Position numbers and translations under genes: made by a program. This document shows, in pieces, positions 48,334 through 58,009 of a stretch of DNA of 64,000 nucleotides; the first letter of the stretch is position 1, and the number at the start of each line of letters is the position of its first letter. Location: assembly GCF_002135435.1 (NCBI RefSeq), contig NZ_NEGK01000002.1, positions 382,067 through 446,066 on the forward strand. The letters run 5' to 3'. The DNA comes from Acinetobacter sp. ANC 3813. Its GTDB lineage: Bacteria > Pseudomonadota > Gammaproteobacteria > Pseudomonadales > Moraxellaceae. The notes beneath the pieces were generated by a model. It was not told where the DNA came from, did no database searches, and saw only the letters and a list, made by a program, of their open reading frames with translations.

Positions 48334-48732
48334 ATGGTTCAAAAGATTGAAGCAACCGATGTAACTGAAGAAGAAGCGTTAAATGCAGCTTTCTTTGAAC
48401 GTGCTGATGAATTTATCACACTCGCAAACAAATTCAGCCGTGTAGAAAAAGGCAGCCAAGAACAGCCTGCCGAAAAACGCGGCCAAATCAGCGCAGCAAT
48501 GCTGTTTGGTACAGCCCGCTTCAATACATGGGTTGCAGCCAACAACTTCAAAGACGGCAACGAAATGCGCGATGCCAAAGATCAAGTGATGTCTTATATT
48601 TTGCAACAGTTCCAAATGATGCTGGAAGACAACTATGACGAGTACTGTGAACAGTTCGAAAACTATCTACGCTTCCGTCACAATGAAGAGTTTCATGCGA
48701 CTAAGCATAATCATGATGACCATAAGCACTAA
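48334..48732 (+). CDS. DUF3144 family protein
   Basis: A 132-residue protein with the DUF3144 pattern: FFERADEFITLANKFS near residue 20, then AAMLFGTARFNTWVAA and a C-terminal tail rich in His and Asp (HNHDDHKH) that could bind metal. The function is unknown. AGGAAAAATTC precedes the ATG and a terminator follows closely. Confidence 0.85.
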   Translation: MVQKIEATDVTEEEALNAAFFERADEFITLANKFSRVEKGSQEQPAEKRGQISAAMLFGTARFNTWVAANNFKDGNEMRDAKDQVMSYILQQFQMMLEDNYDEYCEQFENYLRFRHNEEFHATKHNHDDHKH

Positions 48733-48749
48733 AGCTTCAGTTTAAATTT

Positions 48750-48775
48750 AAAAGCCCTTCGGGGCTTTTATTTTG
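48750..48775 (+). terminator. Intrinsic terminator with UUCG tetraloop
   Basis: Eight-base stem AAAAGCCC / GGGCTTTT closed by TTCG, a very stable tetraloop, followed by ATTTTG. Confidence 0.9.
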
Positions 48776-48906
48776 CCTTAGACAAAGTGAGCAACTATGA
48801 TTTTGCAATCAATTGAGCATACGTTTGGTCATAATTTTACAGACCCGCTTCTTTTTTATGATAAAAAGTTCTAATACTTAAGATTCACTGCAATTTAAGG
48901 AAAGCC

Positions 48907-49971
48907 ATGCAGCAGCTCGATTTTGGCATTATTGATGCGCACATACACCAATGGGACCCTTACCATACACCGCATGCAGCTTCTACGGCTGTTAAATTAC
49001 TCGGCAAGCACCCCAAACTGCTGGATAAAATGCTGCGCATGCTCAAACCCGATGATCTGATTGAGACGCTTGGTTTGACTCAACATGTCACTACCCCTTA
49101 TTTGCCGCAAAATTATAAGGCGGATATCGGTTCCTTCCCTGTTGAGCAAGTCGTACATGTAGAAGCCAGCTGGCATGAGAGCAAAGGCAAAGGTGTGATT
49201 GGCGAAACTGAATTTATCGCTAATCTGCCCTTTGAACAGGAAGGCCTAAACTTAGGGGCTATTGTTGGTACTGCAGATCCGCGCGACAGCAGCTTTAAAA
49301 AGATTCTGAAGCTGCATCAAAAAGCGTCGAGTAAATTCCGCGGTATCCGTAAAATGGCCGCCGTACATGAAGACCGTAAAATTCATGCATGGTCAGATGA
49401 TCCGCATCTGTATACCAATAAAAAATTTATGAAAGGTTTTGAAGTGCTGGCGTCTATGGATTTAAGTTTTGATGCTTGGGTGTATTCTACTCAGCTGCCT
49501 GATTTGATCAAACTGGCGAAAACTTTTCCAGAAACTTCCATTGTATTGGACCACTTTGGCACACCCGCAGGGTTATTCGGCTCTATAGGTGCATATACAG
49601 GCGTGACAAAAACAGCACGTGAAAACATTCTGTTCCGCTGGAAGGAAGATATCGCCGAACTTGCACAGTGCCCAAATGTCTATACCAAAATGTCTGGCCT
49701 ATTTATGCCTGTATTAGGGCATGGCTTTCATAAGGAACGGCGTCTAGCCAGCAAAGAAGAAGTGTTTGATTTAGCGCATCCGCTGATCAGCCATGCACTC
49801 AGCTGTTTTGGCAAATACCGTGTTATGTTTGCTTCCAACTCCCCCATGGACAGTGTCAGCACATCTTTGGTCAATATTATTGATGCTTTTAGTGATGCCG
49901 TAGCAGCTTGCGACCCTGACGCACTACCACTGGTCTTTCGATCGAATGCCAAACAGTTTTACCGCTTTTAA
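48907..49971 (+). CDS. Amidohydrolase family protein
   Basis: A 354-residue protein of the amidohydrolase 2 (TIM-barrel metal hydrolase) family. The metal-binding HxH is in IIDAHIHQWDP near the N terminus, with VVHVEASWHES, IVLDHFGTPAG and FASNSPMD giving further conserved metal or substrate positions. Relatives hydrolyse lactones or decarboxylate aromatic acids; the substrate is not known here. AAGGAAA precedes the ATG. Confidence 0.87.
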   Translation: MQQLDFGIIDAHIHQWDPYHTPHAASTAVKLLGKHPKLLDKMLRMLKPDDLIETLGLTQHVTTPYLPQNYKADIGSFPVEQVVHVEASWHESKGKGVIGETEFIANLPFEQEGLNLGAIVGTADPRDSSFKKILKLHQKASSKFRGIRKMAAVHEDRKIHAWSDDPHLYTNKKFMKGFEVLASMDLSFDAWVYSTQLPDLIKLAKTFPETSIVLDHFGTPAGLFGSIGAYTGVTKTARENILFRWKEDIAELAQCPNVYTKMSGLFMPVLGHGFHKERRLASKEEVFDLAHPLISHALSCFGKYRVMFASNSPMDSVSTSLVNIIDAFSDAVAACDPDALPLVFRSNAKQFYRF

Positions 49972-49988
49972 AATTAGATTCTAAAACA

Positions 49989-50019
49989 AAAAAACTCCCC
50001 AATACTTGGGGAGTTTTTT
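49989..50019. terminator. Bidirectional intrinsic terminator
   Basis: Stem AAAAAACTCCCC / GGGGAGTTTTTT with AATACTT loop, between the convergent amidohydrolase and M16 protease genes. Confidence 0.92.
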
Positions 50020-50050
50020 TTATTGCTTAAAAAGCTTAAAGCATTCAAAT

Positions 50051-52849
50051 TTACTTTTGAGCAGAACTTTGAGCTGCTGCTTGTACAGGCGCATCTTTCT
50101 GCGCTGTACCGTATTGATCTGCCATCACTTCAACCAGTTGATCGAGACGAACATATTTTTTAATCACGGCATCAACATCTGCCTTGGTTAATTTTGCAAT
50201 ACTTTCATCACGCTTTTCACGGTAAAGCAAGTCACGGCCTTTTTCTAATTGCGGAATCAGCATGCTGTGAATACGGCGCTCATCTTCAAGTGCTGTTACA
50301 CGCTTTTTCAGCATGCTGGCTTTAGCCGCTTCAACTTCTTGTTCTGTTACCCCTTTCGTCAGCATTTCAGTCAGTACTTTATGTACAGCTTGAGACACCT
50401 GCGCCGACTTGCCGGCTGTGTAGTTTGCACTGATTCCCAAAGCTCCAGATTCCACCCAATTATCAAAATTCATGCTGGCGCCAAAACCGTAAACCAGTGC
50501 ATTTTTCTCACGCAGCTCTTGAGCTAAACGTGAGGATAATTGCGAATCACCTAGAATATGACGGAAAACTTGTAGAGCAGGCATATCTGGATTTTCAGTA
50601 CCCACAGGCATAGTCATAACCGCTTGATAGCTGCCAAACTCACGCTGCTCAGACAAAGCATGAACTTTTTGCGCTTTGTAAACGGTATATTTATCGTCAA
50701 TGCGTGCATAAGGCTCGGTTGTTTTCCAATGACCAAATTCTTTACTCAAAAACTTCTGAATCTTTTTCGCATCAAAATCGCCTGTTACTGCAATATTCAC
50801 ATGCTGTGTCTTAAAGAACTGCTTATACAGCTGCTGAACCTGATCACGTGTAGCGGCTTGGTACTGTTTCTTGGCAAGTTCAGGTTCAAAATGGTAATCC
50901 AAATCTCCCGGTTGGCTGGTTTCCAAAATTCGAGAAATAGTCAAACCAGAAACGGTTTCAGGCTCTGTATAAGAACGGTCTAAGCTCGATAAACTTTGTG
51001 ATTTAATTAAGTCAAATTGAGACTGTTCAAATGCAGGCGCATTCACAACAGCCATTACATATTTAAAATAATCTTCAAATTTGTCTTTCTTTGCCGAAAC
51101 TTGAATGCTTAAACCGTTGCCGCTAGCGCTGACAGACGCGCCGCCGCCGCTTTCAATGGTTTTATCCGTAATCTCCTGCAAGCTTTGCTGATCTGAACCG
51201 CGCATCATCAAATATGCGGTCAAACCTAAAATTTCGCCTTTATTGAACAATGACTTTTCTGTACCAAAATCTAAAGAGATCGTTGCATATGTCTTATCAT
51301 CACGCGTTGAAGTTGGATACAGCGCATATTGCACGCCATTTTTCAGCTTGCCGCGCTGAATCATTTTTTCTTTTTGCTCTAAATAAGCTTTAGACTGCTG
51401 CACATACTGCTTTACTTCTTCACGGTAAGTGCTGGCATCTTTTAATGGCTCTTCCGCCACGGCTTGCTGATCTAAGGTTTTAGCAGGCTCTTCTTTTTTC
51501 TGCTCCAAAGCCTTTTTCTGATCTTCCGGTGTTGGCAGAATGTCGCCACTAATACGGTATTCAGGTTTGAAATAAGCCTTATATGCGTTATTCACTTGCG
51601 CAGGTGTCAGTTTTTGCAAGGCATCTAAATCTTTAAAATAACGTGACCAGTCACCATCAAAAGCCACATAATATTCACTCAGTGTCGAACCCAATGCAGT
51701 GGCGCTGTTCTTCACATTATCTGCCTGATTGCGGGTAATGTTTTTAACACGGTTCAATTCAGCTTCATTAAAATCTTTGCTACTTTCTACGCCTTGATTC
51801 AATTCAGTTTGAACTTTCTTGGCATCATGATTCGGCGCATACACGGCACCCATCAGCATTAAGTTAAAATCTTTTTCCAACCATGGCGATGATAAAACCC
51901 CCATAGCCGTTCCTGTTTCTACAATGCTCTTATACAAATGGCCGCTTGGCTGCATCATATATAGCGCAGGCGCAACAGAAAGCGGTAAAACAGCCGATTG
52001 ATCTGCGCCATTTAAATAAATATTAAATTTGGCATAATCACTGCCCTTTTGCACACTAAATTGACGCTGCAGAATTTTACTGCCATCCAGCTTAGGCACA
52101 GCAGCTTGCGCAGGCACAGTACGTGATGCAATCGGACTGAATTTCGCATCAATCTGCTTTAGTACCGCAGCTTTATCAAATTTGCCTGAAATCACCATCG
52201 CCGCATTGTTTGGCGCATACCAAGCACGGTAAAACTGATTCAGTTCCTGCATATTGATCGACTGCAATTCGTTTAAATCGCCAATAGGCAAACGGCCTAA
52301 ATATTGATTGCCATAAGCGCTTTTAAAGACTTGATCCATAAGCACAGCAGAAGGCTGATCCAAGCGGATTTCACGTTCACGTTTCACAATAGAAATTTCA
52401 GTCGGCACATGCTTCTCTTGCAGCACCAGCTTATCCATACGCTCCGCTTCTAAATGAATCACTTCATTGACAGCAGTCTGCTCTGGACGAATTGTATTGG
52501 TATATTTTGTCGAATAATAATCTGTACTAGCATTGGTTGATAGCGTGTACTGATCTAAACGACGCTGGAATTCATCATCTTTAATATTTTGCGTCCCTTT
52601 AAACGCCAAATGCTCCAGTAAATGCGCCAAACCGCCTTTACCCTTTGGATCATTTAACGAACCGGTTTGATATACCGTATTCATAAAGACTTTATTTTCT
52701 TTGTCATTCGGCGCCAGAATAATTCTAAAGCCATTATCTAATTTATATTCTTCAATATTTTGTGCTGATTTAACCAAAACAGGCTGTGCAAAAAGTGCAG
52801 CGCTGCAGCCCAATAGGAAAAGTGAGAGAGTAAGCTGTTTAAAACGCAT
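50051..52849 (-). CDS. M16 family zinc protease (PqqL/FusC-like architecture)
   Basis: A 932-residue exported protein of the pitrilysin/insulinase family with two tandem M16 units. The active site HxxEH is HLLEH (His 76, Glu 79, His 80), with a downstream acidic helix (HLEAERMDKL). The second unit has no HxxEH and is presumably structural. The signal peptide can be read two ways: lipobox LLGC at residues 12-15, or signal peptidase I cleavage after ALFA. Size and layout match PqqL and FusC, M16 proteases that some bacteria use to cleave imported ferredoxin for iron. A Fur-box-like site overlaps the promoter. Confidence 0.92.
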   Translation of the reverse strand: MRFKQLTLSLFLLGCSAALFAQPVLVKSAQNIEEYKLDNGFRIILAPNDKENKVFMNTVYQTGSLNDPKGKGGLAHLLEHLAFKGTQNIKDDEFQRRLDQYTLSTNASTDYYSTKYTNTIRPEQTAVNEVIHLEAERMDKLVLQEKHVPTEISIVKREREIRLDQPSAVLMDQVFKSAYGNQYLGRLPIGDLNELQSINMQELNQFYRAWYAPNNAAMVISGKFDKAAVLKQIDAKFSPIASRTVPAQAAVPKLDGSKILQRQFSVQKGSDYAKFNIYLNGADQSAVLPLSVAPALYMMQPSGHLYKSIVETGTAMGVLSSPWLEKDFNLMLMGAVYAPNHDAKKVQTELNQGVESSKDFNEAELNRVKNITRNQADNVKNSATALGSTLSEYYVAFDGDWSRYFKDLDALQKLTPAQVNNAYKAYFKPEYRISGDILPTPEDQKKALEQKKEEPAKTLDQQAVAEEPLKDASTYREEVKQYVQQSKAYLEQKEKMIQRGKLKNGVQYALYPTSTRDDKTYATISLDFGTEKSLFNKGEILGLTAYLMMRGSDQQSLQEITDKTIESGGGASVSASGNGLSIQVSAKKDKFEDYFKYVMAVVNAPAFEQSQFDLIKSQSLSSLDRSYTEPETVSGLTISRILETSQPGDLDYHFEPELAKKQYQAATRDQVQQLYKQFFKTQHVNIAVTGDFDAKKIQKFLSKEFGHWKTTEPYARIDDKYTVYKAQKVHALSEQREFGSYQAVMTMPVGTENPDMPALQVFRHILGDSQLSSRLAQELREKNALVYGFGASMNFDNWVESGALGISANYTAGKSAQVSQAVHKVLTEMLTKGVTEQEVEAAKASMLKKRVTALEDERRIHSMLIPQLEKGRDLLYREKRDESIAKLTKADVDAVIKKYVRLDQLVEVMADQYGTAQKDAPVQAAAQSSAQK

Positions 52850-52893
52850 GAATGGTGTCTTTCCGATCTAAATCTATAAAATATTTATACTGT

Positions 52894-52920
52894 TTATTAT
52901 AGAGAATGATTCTCATTTTA
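52894..52920 (-). promoter_or_regulatory. Predicted Fur box over the M16 protease promoter
   Basis: GAGAATGATTCTCATTTTA (52902-52920) contains a perfect 6-1-6 palindrome and matches the classical 19-base Fur consensus at about 14 positions. On the minus strand a consensus TATAAT (-10) lies at 52894-52899, next to the palindrome, so a bound repressor would block RNA polymerase. The only gene it can serve directly is the M16 protease starting at 52849. Confidence 0.75.
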
Positions 52921-53016
52921 GACAGCAATTTCCATGTGCATTCCACTCTTTTTTTGCAGGAATGCACACATTTAAAGTGAATAATTAGAACTGAATAAAA
53001 GTTTATTTTTCAACAA

Positions 53017-53847
53017 TTATTCTACAAAAATTTCTGCCTGCATATACAGCTTGCCATAGCCTGAAATTTCAATACGTTCATTGTCTAAAATACGGCAATA
53101 CAGTTCACCGCCGCGTGAAGATGCCTGATAAGCGAGTAAATTCTGCTTAGAAAGTTTGTCTGCCCAAATAGGCACAATACCGGTATGAACAGAGCCAGTA
53201 ACAGGGTCTTCATTAATACCGTTTGCAGGTGCAAAATAACGTGACACACAGTCATATTTTTGATCATGCGCAGTAATCGCAACATCTACATCTGAATTGC
53301 TATCTGCTGCGGTAATTGCTGTGCGGATGCGGCCTAACTGCTTGAGCAGCTCTAAATTTGGCTGTTCATCGAGTACATCCTGCACAGTGTTATAAACCAC
53401 AATATAAGCCTGCGCATTTAAATAGACCTCTTTAAACGGCTTGGTTAACGCTTGTCTGAGCACGTCTGGATATTCCGTTACAAGCTGTGCGCAGCGTATG
53501 GGAAAATTCATTTGAATTCTGCCGTCTTCAACTTGAGAGACGGTAAAAATGCCTAAATCTTTAACATGAAACTGAATGGTTTTAGACTGGCTAAAGTCTT
53601 TAAATACAACAAAGCTGCTGGCCAATGTCGCATGGCCGCAAAAATCAACTTCTGTTGTGGGCGTAAACCAGCGGATTTCATAGTTTTCATCATCGATGAT
53701 TTTAACAAAAGCAGTTTCAGACAAATTATTTTCTAAAGCAATATTCTGCATCAGCGCATCATCCAGCCAATAATCTAAAACGATTACAGCAGCGGGATTG
53801 CCTTTAAACTGTTGCGCGGTGAAGGCATCAACCTGATACATTTTCAT
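53017..53847 (-). CDS. PhzF family isomerase-like protein
   Basis: A 276-residue protein of the PhzF/diaminopimelate-epimerase-like fold. The catalytic Glu region NNLSETAFV, the FCGHATLAS motif and the NEDPVTGSVH block are all present. No phenazine biosynthesis genes are near, so this is one of the many PhzF-like proteins with unknown substrate. It is a single gene on the minus strand. Confidence 0.9.
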   Translation of the reverse strand: MKMYQVDAFTAQQFKGNPAAVIVLDYWLDDALMQNIALENNLSETAFVKIIDDENYEIRWFTPTTEVDFCGHATLASSFVVFKDFSQSKTIQFHVKDLGIFTVSQVEDGRIQMNFPIRCAQLVTEYPDVLRQALTKPFKEVYLNAQAYIVVYNTVQDVLDEQPNLELLKQLGRIRTAITAADSNSDVDVAITAHDQKYDCVSRYFAPANGINEDPVTGSVHTGIVPIWADKLSKQNLLAYQASSRGGELYCRILDNERIEISGYGKLYMQAEIFVE

Positions 53848-53899
53848 CTAAATCTGTCCAAATAACTAAAGGTTTATGAGCTTGTTTTTATGCATAAAT

Positions 53900-53932
53900 A
53901 AAAGCCAACACCCTTTGCATGTATTGGCTTTT
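53900..53932 (-). terminator. Intrinsic terminator of the TcyP-like gene
   Basis: Stem AAAAGCCAA / TTGGCTTTT with a 15-base loop; on the minus strand it ends in a short T-run. Confidence 0.7.
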
Positions 53933-53963
53933 ACTCATGAATCATCTGATCTCGATTGTGGCC

Positions 53964-55352
53964 TTAAATGTGCGTCAAATCCACATCATCACGATTAAAT
54001 ATTGTTTTATTTGTTTGTCCCATCAGCTGACTGGTTACTGTGCCTGCAGTCATTGACCCGCTCACATTTAATGCGGTACGCCCCATGTCAATTAAAGGCT
54101 CAATTGAAATCAATAATGCAACCAATGTGACAGGCAGCCCCATGATCGGCAATACAATTAAAGCTGCAAAGGTTGCTCCGCCGCCCACACCCGCAACGCC
54201 TATAGAGCTTAAAGTCACCACACAAACCAAAGTCAGTATCCATATAGGGTCCAGCGGATTAATTCCAACTGTAGGTGCAACCATCACTGCCAGCATGGCA
54301 GGATAAAGCCCCGCACAGCCATTTTGCCCAATGGTTGTACCAAAAGATGCTGAGAAGCTGGCAATAGATTCAGGCACACCAATACGCTGGGTCTGCGCTT
54401 CAATATTTAAGGGAATACTGGCGGCGCTGGAGCGGCTGGTAAATGCAAAAGTCAGTACAGGCAGTACCTTTTTGAAAAACTTTAACGGATTGATGCCTGT
54501 CAGAGCCAAAATAACCGCATGTACAGCAAACATGATGGCTAAGCCCAGGTATGAGGCGATCAAGAACCCGCCGAGATTTAAAATATCGCCAAGCTGAGAA
54601 CTCGCTACCACTTTGGTGATTAATGCAAAGACCCCATAAGGTGTCAGCAGCATTACAATACGGACCAGCTTCATCACCCAGCCTTGTAAAGTTTCTATCG
54701 AGCTTAACAGTCTCTGCCCTTTTAGCTCATCGTCCTGAATTAGCTTTATTCCTGCGATGCCCAACAGCACTGCAAATATGACCACACTGATAATTGACGT
54801 TGGATGAGCGCCCGTCAGTTCTGCAAAAGGGTTGCTCGGTATAAACGAGAGCACCAAATCTGGCACACTCAAATCTGTCAGCTTGGTCATGTACTCCGTA
54901 TTGAGCTGATTTAAACGGGCTGTTTCTTCTGTGCCTTGAACCAAGCCAGCAGCGCTTAAACCAAATAAATTTGTCACCATTACCCCAACTAAAGCGGCAA
55001 TAAAGGTGGTAATAAGTAAAGTGCCTATACTGAATATACTAATTTTACCTAGTGCGCTGGCATCATGCAGCTTAATGACTGCTCCCAATATAGAGATTAA
55101 GACCAGCGGCATAACCACCATTTGCAGCAGCTTCACATAGCCGCTGCCTACAATATTGAACCATTGAATTGACTCTTTTAGCACATCAGGCGAATTGCCA
55201 TAAAGCGCATGTAAAACCAAGCCAAAAACAATACCAAGGCCTAGTGCAGTAAAAACTTTCTTAGACAGGCTCCATTGGGTTTTACGCATTTGCGCAAGCA
55301 AAACCAAAAGCACGATAAATACAGCGACATTCAGTATCACAATTAGACTCAT
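53964..55352 (-). CDS. tcyP: L-cystine transporter, TcyP/YdjN-type symporter
   Basis: A 462-residue membrane protein of the dicarboxylate/amino acid:cation symporter family with at least eight hydrophobic segments. Conserved features include [16 protein letters not shown], the Ser-rich hairpin [16 protein letters not shown] and [16 protein letters not shown]. The overall pattern fits the TcyP/YdjN cystine uptake group rather than glutamate transporters. Confidence 0.88.
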   Translation of the reverse strand: MSLIVILNVAVFIVLLVLLAQMRKTQWSLSKKVFTALGLGIVFGLVLHALYGNSPDVLKESIQWFNIVGSGYVKLLQMVVMPLVLISILGAVIKLHDASALGKISIFSIGTLLITTFIAALVGVMVTNLFGLSAAGLVQGTEETARLNQLNTEYMTKLTDLSVPDLVLSFIPSNPFAELTGAHPTSIISVVIFAVLLGIAGIKLIQDDELKGQRLLSSIETLQGWVMKLVRIVMLLTPYGVFALITKVVASSQLGDILNLGGFLIASYLGLAIMFAVHAVILALTGINPLKFFKKVLPVLTFAFTSRSSAASIPLNIEAQTQRIGVPESIASFSASFGTTIGQNGCAGLYPAMLAVMVAPTVGINPLDPIWILTLVCVVTLSSIGVAGVGGGATFAALIVLPIMGLPVTLVALLISIEPLIDMGRTALNVSGSMTAGTVTSQLMGQTNKTIFNRDDVDLTHI

Positions 55353-55468
55353 TAGCTAAACTCTTATCCTTTTTTTCTATTATAAACCTGCATAAGCCAA
55401 TCATTTCAGGCAGATTTTGTAATGGTTTTTTATTTCATCTTGAGTATATTGCTTATCAAGAAAAGCTT

Positions 55469-56071
55469 ATGGTGAACTTAAAAATGACGCATTCAAGCCT
55501 TCAGCCTGTAGAACTGGAAAAATCATACCGACTGCTGAATCACGGTCCGACCGTTTTAGTCTCTGCTCAAGATCAGCAGCATACGGATGTGATGACTGCT
55601 GCATGGGCCTGCGCGCTAGAGTTTAGTCCGGCCAAAGTAACGGTAGTTTTAGATAAAAGTACTAAAACGCGTGAAATTATCGAAAATTCAGGACTTTTTG
55701 CGCTGCAAGTACCCAACTTAAAACAGCTGAAAATGGTGTACTCACTGGGCATGATTAGCCTGAAAGATGCGCCAGAAAAGCTACGTCAATCTGGTGCAGA
55801 ATTGTTTAATTTTCCAGAATCAAACATTCCTGTTGTTGCAGGCTGCTCTGCATGGCTTTTATGCGAACTGATTTCTGAACCGCATAATCAGCAAATGCAT
55901 GATTTATTTATCGGCAAAGTCATGGCTGCTTATGCAGATGAACGGGTGTTTAGCGATGGGCATTGGCACTACGAAACCGCGGGTGAAGAATGGAAAAGCC
56001 TGCATCATGTTGCTGGCGGCCATTTCTATACCATCGGCGATCCTGTTGCGGTTCATAAAGATCAGCATTGA
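55469..56071 (+). CDS. Flavin reductase-like protein
   Basis: A 200-residue flavin-reductase-like FMN-binding split-barrel protein: TVLVSAQDQQHTDVMTAAW, then VTVVLDKSTKTREIIENSG and the C-terminal GGHFYTIGD. The family reduces or binds FMN and often supports monooxygenases. The ATG at 55469 and an ATG five codons later are both possible starts. It lies upstream of the glyoxalase gene on the same strand, about 115 bases apart. Confidence 0.85.
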   Translation: MVNLKMTHSSLQPVELEKSYRLLNHGPTVLVSAQDQQHTDVMTAAWACALEFSPAKVTVVLDKSTKTREIIENSGLFALQVPNLKQLKMVYSLGMISLKDAPEKLRQSGAELFNFPESNIPVVAGCSAWLLCELISEPHNQQMHDLFIGKVMAAYADERVFSDGHWHYETAGEEWKSLHHVAGGHFYTIGDPVAVHKDQH

Positions 56072-56186
56072 TCATATTGTAAAATTGAACAATCGTTTCA
56101 GCTCTTTAAACGGATGAAGATTCAACTTTGTCCACGAAGGTGCTAAATTAAATTTAATGTTTAAAACCGCCGAGAAGTGTGTACCT

Positions 56187-56918
56187 ATGACTTTTAAAAT
56201 TCACTGCATAGACGTCAAAAATCCGCTTCAAAATTATATTTGGCTGTTAGAACACGAAGCGACAAAGGACGTCATCTCTGTAGATCCAACAGAAGCGCAT
56301 TTGGTCGAAGCATACTGCCAAAAACACCAACTCAATCTTGCTCAGATTTGGCTGACACATTGGCATAAAGACCATGTTGGCGGTGTACCTGAGTTAATCA
56401 GTCAGCGGAATATTCCTGTTTATGGCCCGCGGGATGAATTGACGAAAATCCCTTTTATTAGCCACCCGCTGGAAAATGGCAATCAATTTGAATTTCATGG
56501 CTTGAATATCGATATTCTAGCCGTTCCAGGACACACCTTAGGCCATATCGTATATTTCATCGATGCCATTGATGTGCTGTTCTGCGGAGACACTTTATTT
56601 GCCATGGGCTGCGGACGAGTTTTTGAAGGCACTTTTCAGCAAATGTACAGTTCACTCGCGCGCTTAGCAGCCCTGCCTGCACAAACCAAGGTGTACTGCA
56701 CGCATGAATATACATTGTCCAATGCCAAGTTTGCCTTGCATGCAGAACCGCATAATATGGCTATACAGGAACGCTATGAACATGTCGAAGCGCAACGCCT
56801 ATTAGGGCACTGCACCCTGCCCAGCACGATTGAACTCGAGCTGGAAACCAATCCCTTTATCCGTGCTGAAAGTGTTGAGGAGTTTCAGCGCTTAAGAGAG
56901 ATGAAAGACAGCTTCTAA
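56187..56918 (+). CDS. gloB: Hydroxyacylglutathione hydrolase (glyoxalase II)
   Basis: About 243 residues, a binuclear metallo-beta-lactamase-fold enzyme that hydrolyses S-lactoylglutathione in methylglyoxal detoxification. The metal motif THWHKDHVGG, the GHTLGHIVYF His, FCGDTLFAMGCGR and THEYTLSNAKFA are canonical for GloB. The start at 56187 matches the family N terminus (MTFKIHCIDVKNPLQNYIWL); the frame also contains an ATG at 56157. Confidence 0.93.
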   Translation: MTFKIHCIDVKNPLQNYIWLLEHEATKDVISVDPTEAHLVEAYCQKHQLNLAQIWLTHWHKDHVGGVPELISQRNIPVYGPRDELTKIPFISHPLENGNQFEFHGLNIDILAVPGHTLGHIVYFIDAIDVLFCGDTLFAMGCGRVFEGTFQQMYSSLARLAALPAQTKVYCTHEYTLSNAKFALHAEPHNMAIQERYEHVEAQRLLGHCTLPSTIELELETNPFIRAESVEEFQRLREMKDSF

Positions 56919-56962
56919 TGCGGGATTCGAGTAAATCCCGCGCATTTCAAATGATGCACTAT

Positions 56963-57241
56963 TTATAAAATTTGATTTGTTTGGGCAAATGCATCCAGTT
57001 CTGATTGCGTAACAACGCGCACTGCATGCATTTCATCAATACGAACCAAAAGCAAGCCGCCTAATGCAGGCTGATAGCGACGCGCACTGCCAAATGGCGT
57101 ATATGCAACCTTAGACTGTTCTGAAAAAATCAGCCAGTCTTCATGCCCCAGCATAACAGCTGCCGGAACTTCTGAATTTTGTTTCATAGTTTCAATACGG
57201 TGTGCGACAAATTGCTCAACTGTTTCAATGCGCTTGGTCAT
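56963..57241 (-). CDS. Hypothetical protein
   Basis: A 92-residue protein that I do not recognise. It has a helical N terminus, a central Gly-rich stretch (ALGGLLLVRIDEM) and no export signal. It converges with the gloB gene 45 bases away. Confidence 0.6.
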   Translation of the reverse strand: MTKRIETVEQFVAHRIETMKQNSEVPAAVMLGHEDWLIFSEQSKVAYTPFGSARRYQPALGGLLLVRIDEMHAVRVVTQSELDAFAQTNQIL

Positions 57242-57649
57242 TTTCTTACCCTTATTTGGCTTAATTCAAACATTTAATTAAGTCGATAAACTTCATGATC
57301 ATGGCGAAGGTTCATCAATGATCTGAAGCGTTATTTTAGCGTGGTCTATGGTTTTAATTCTTATATTCACATTCTTATGATGCTTAGCTGTACAATTTAC
57401 AGTCAAATCATTCAATACAAAAAGCTTTCTTTATGTATTTTTTGTTTCTTTGCGTGAAGTCATAATTCGTTACACTCTCAACATCTCATTTATATTCAAA
57501 TATTTACTTTATTATTCATCTGATCAAATCTGGTTTGTCGTATATTTTTTATTCAAATAAATGTATTTTGATAAAAAGTTCAGTTTTGCCCTTTAAAAAA
57601 TATTTAAACATCCCTATTAATTATTTATAGATGAATATGGAGTTCTCTC
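57242..57649. other. Divergent gap of about 400 bases
   Basis: AT-rich and without a supported gene or strong hairpin. It separates two small divergent genes and should carry their promoters. Confidence 0.45.
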
Positions 57650-57853
57650 GTGAAAAAAGTGGTTAAAGCAAAAAATCTTATCGCATTCCGTCTTTGGCTT
57701 GAAAAATTAGGCTATAACGTTCGCACTTTGGCAGATAACAAAGGTTTCTCATTCAGTTTTAAAAAGGAATACGGTTTAGTCACATGTGACTTATCTGGCA
57801 ACGCTTTGGCCATGCAGCTGGGCGAAGAATTCGAAGATCACTTAAAGGCCTAA
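57650..57853 (+). CDS. Small hypothetical protein
   Basis: A 67-residue basic protein starting at GTG, with GGAG about ten bases upstream. The N terminus is Lys-rich (KKVVKAKN) and the rest alternates charged and hydrophobic residues. A terminator 45 bases after the stop supports a real transcription unit. No family is recognised. Confidence 0.6.
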   Translation: MKKVVKAKNLIAFRLWLEKLGYNVRTLADNKGFSFSFKKEYGLVTCDLSGNALAMQLGEEFEDHLKA

Positions 57854-57899
57854 AATATTCAGCCAATTTTGATCGAGAAAAATGGATTTTTCGAAATAT

Positions 57900-57922
57900 A
57901 GCCCTCTTTGTGAGGGCTTTTT
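57900..57922 (+). terminator. Intrinsic terminator
   Basis: Seven-base stem AGCCCTC / GAGGGCT with TTTGT loop and TTTTT after it. Confidence 0.85.
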
Positions 57923-58009
57923 AGTGCACACCATAAAGTGCATCCAATGCTATTGTAAAATGTGCTTAAATTTATGAAGTAAAATTCTGCCCTAAAATAA
58001 TCATAGCAC

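Noticed and set aside
53017..53847. Phenazine biosynthesis from the PhzF-like gene
   Set aside because: No other phz gene is near; PhzF-like proteins are common outside phenazine producers.
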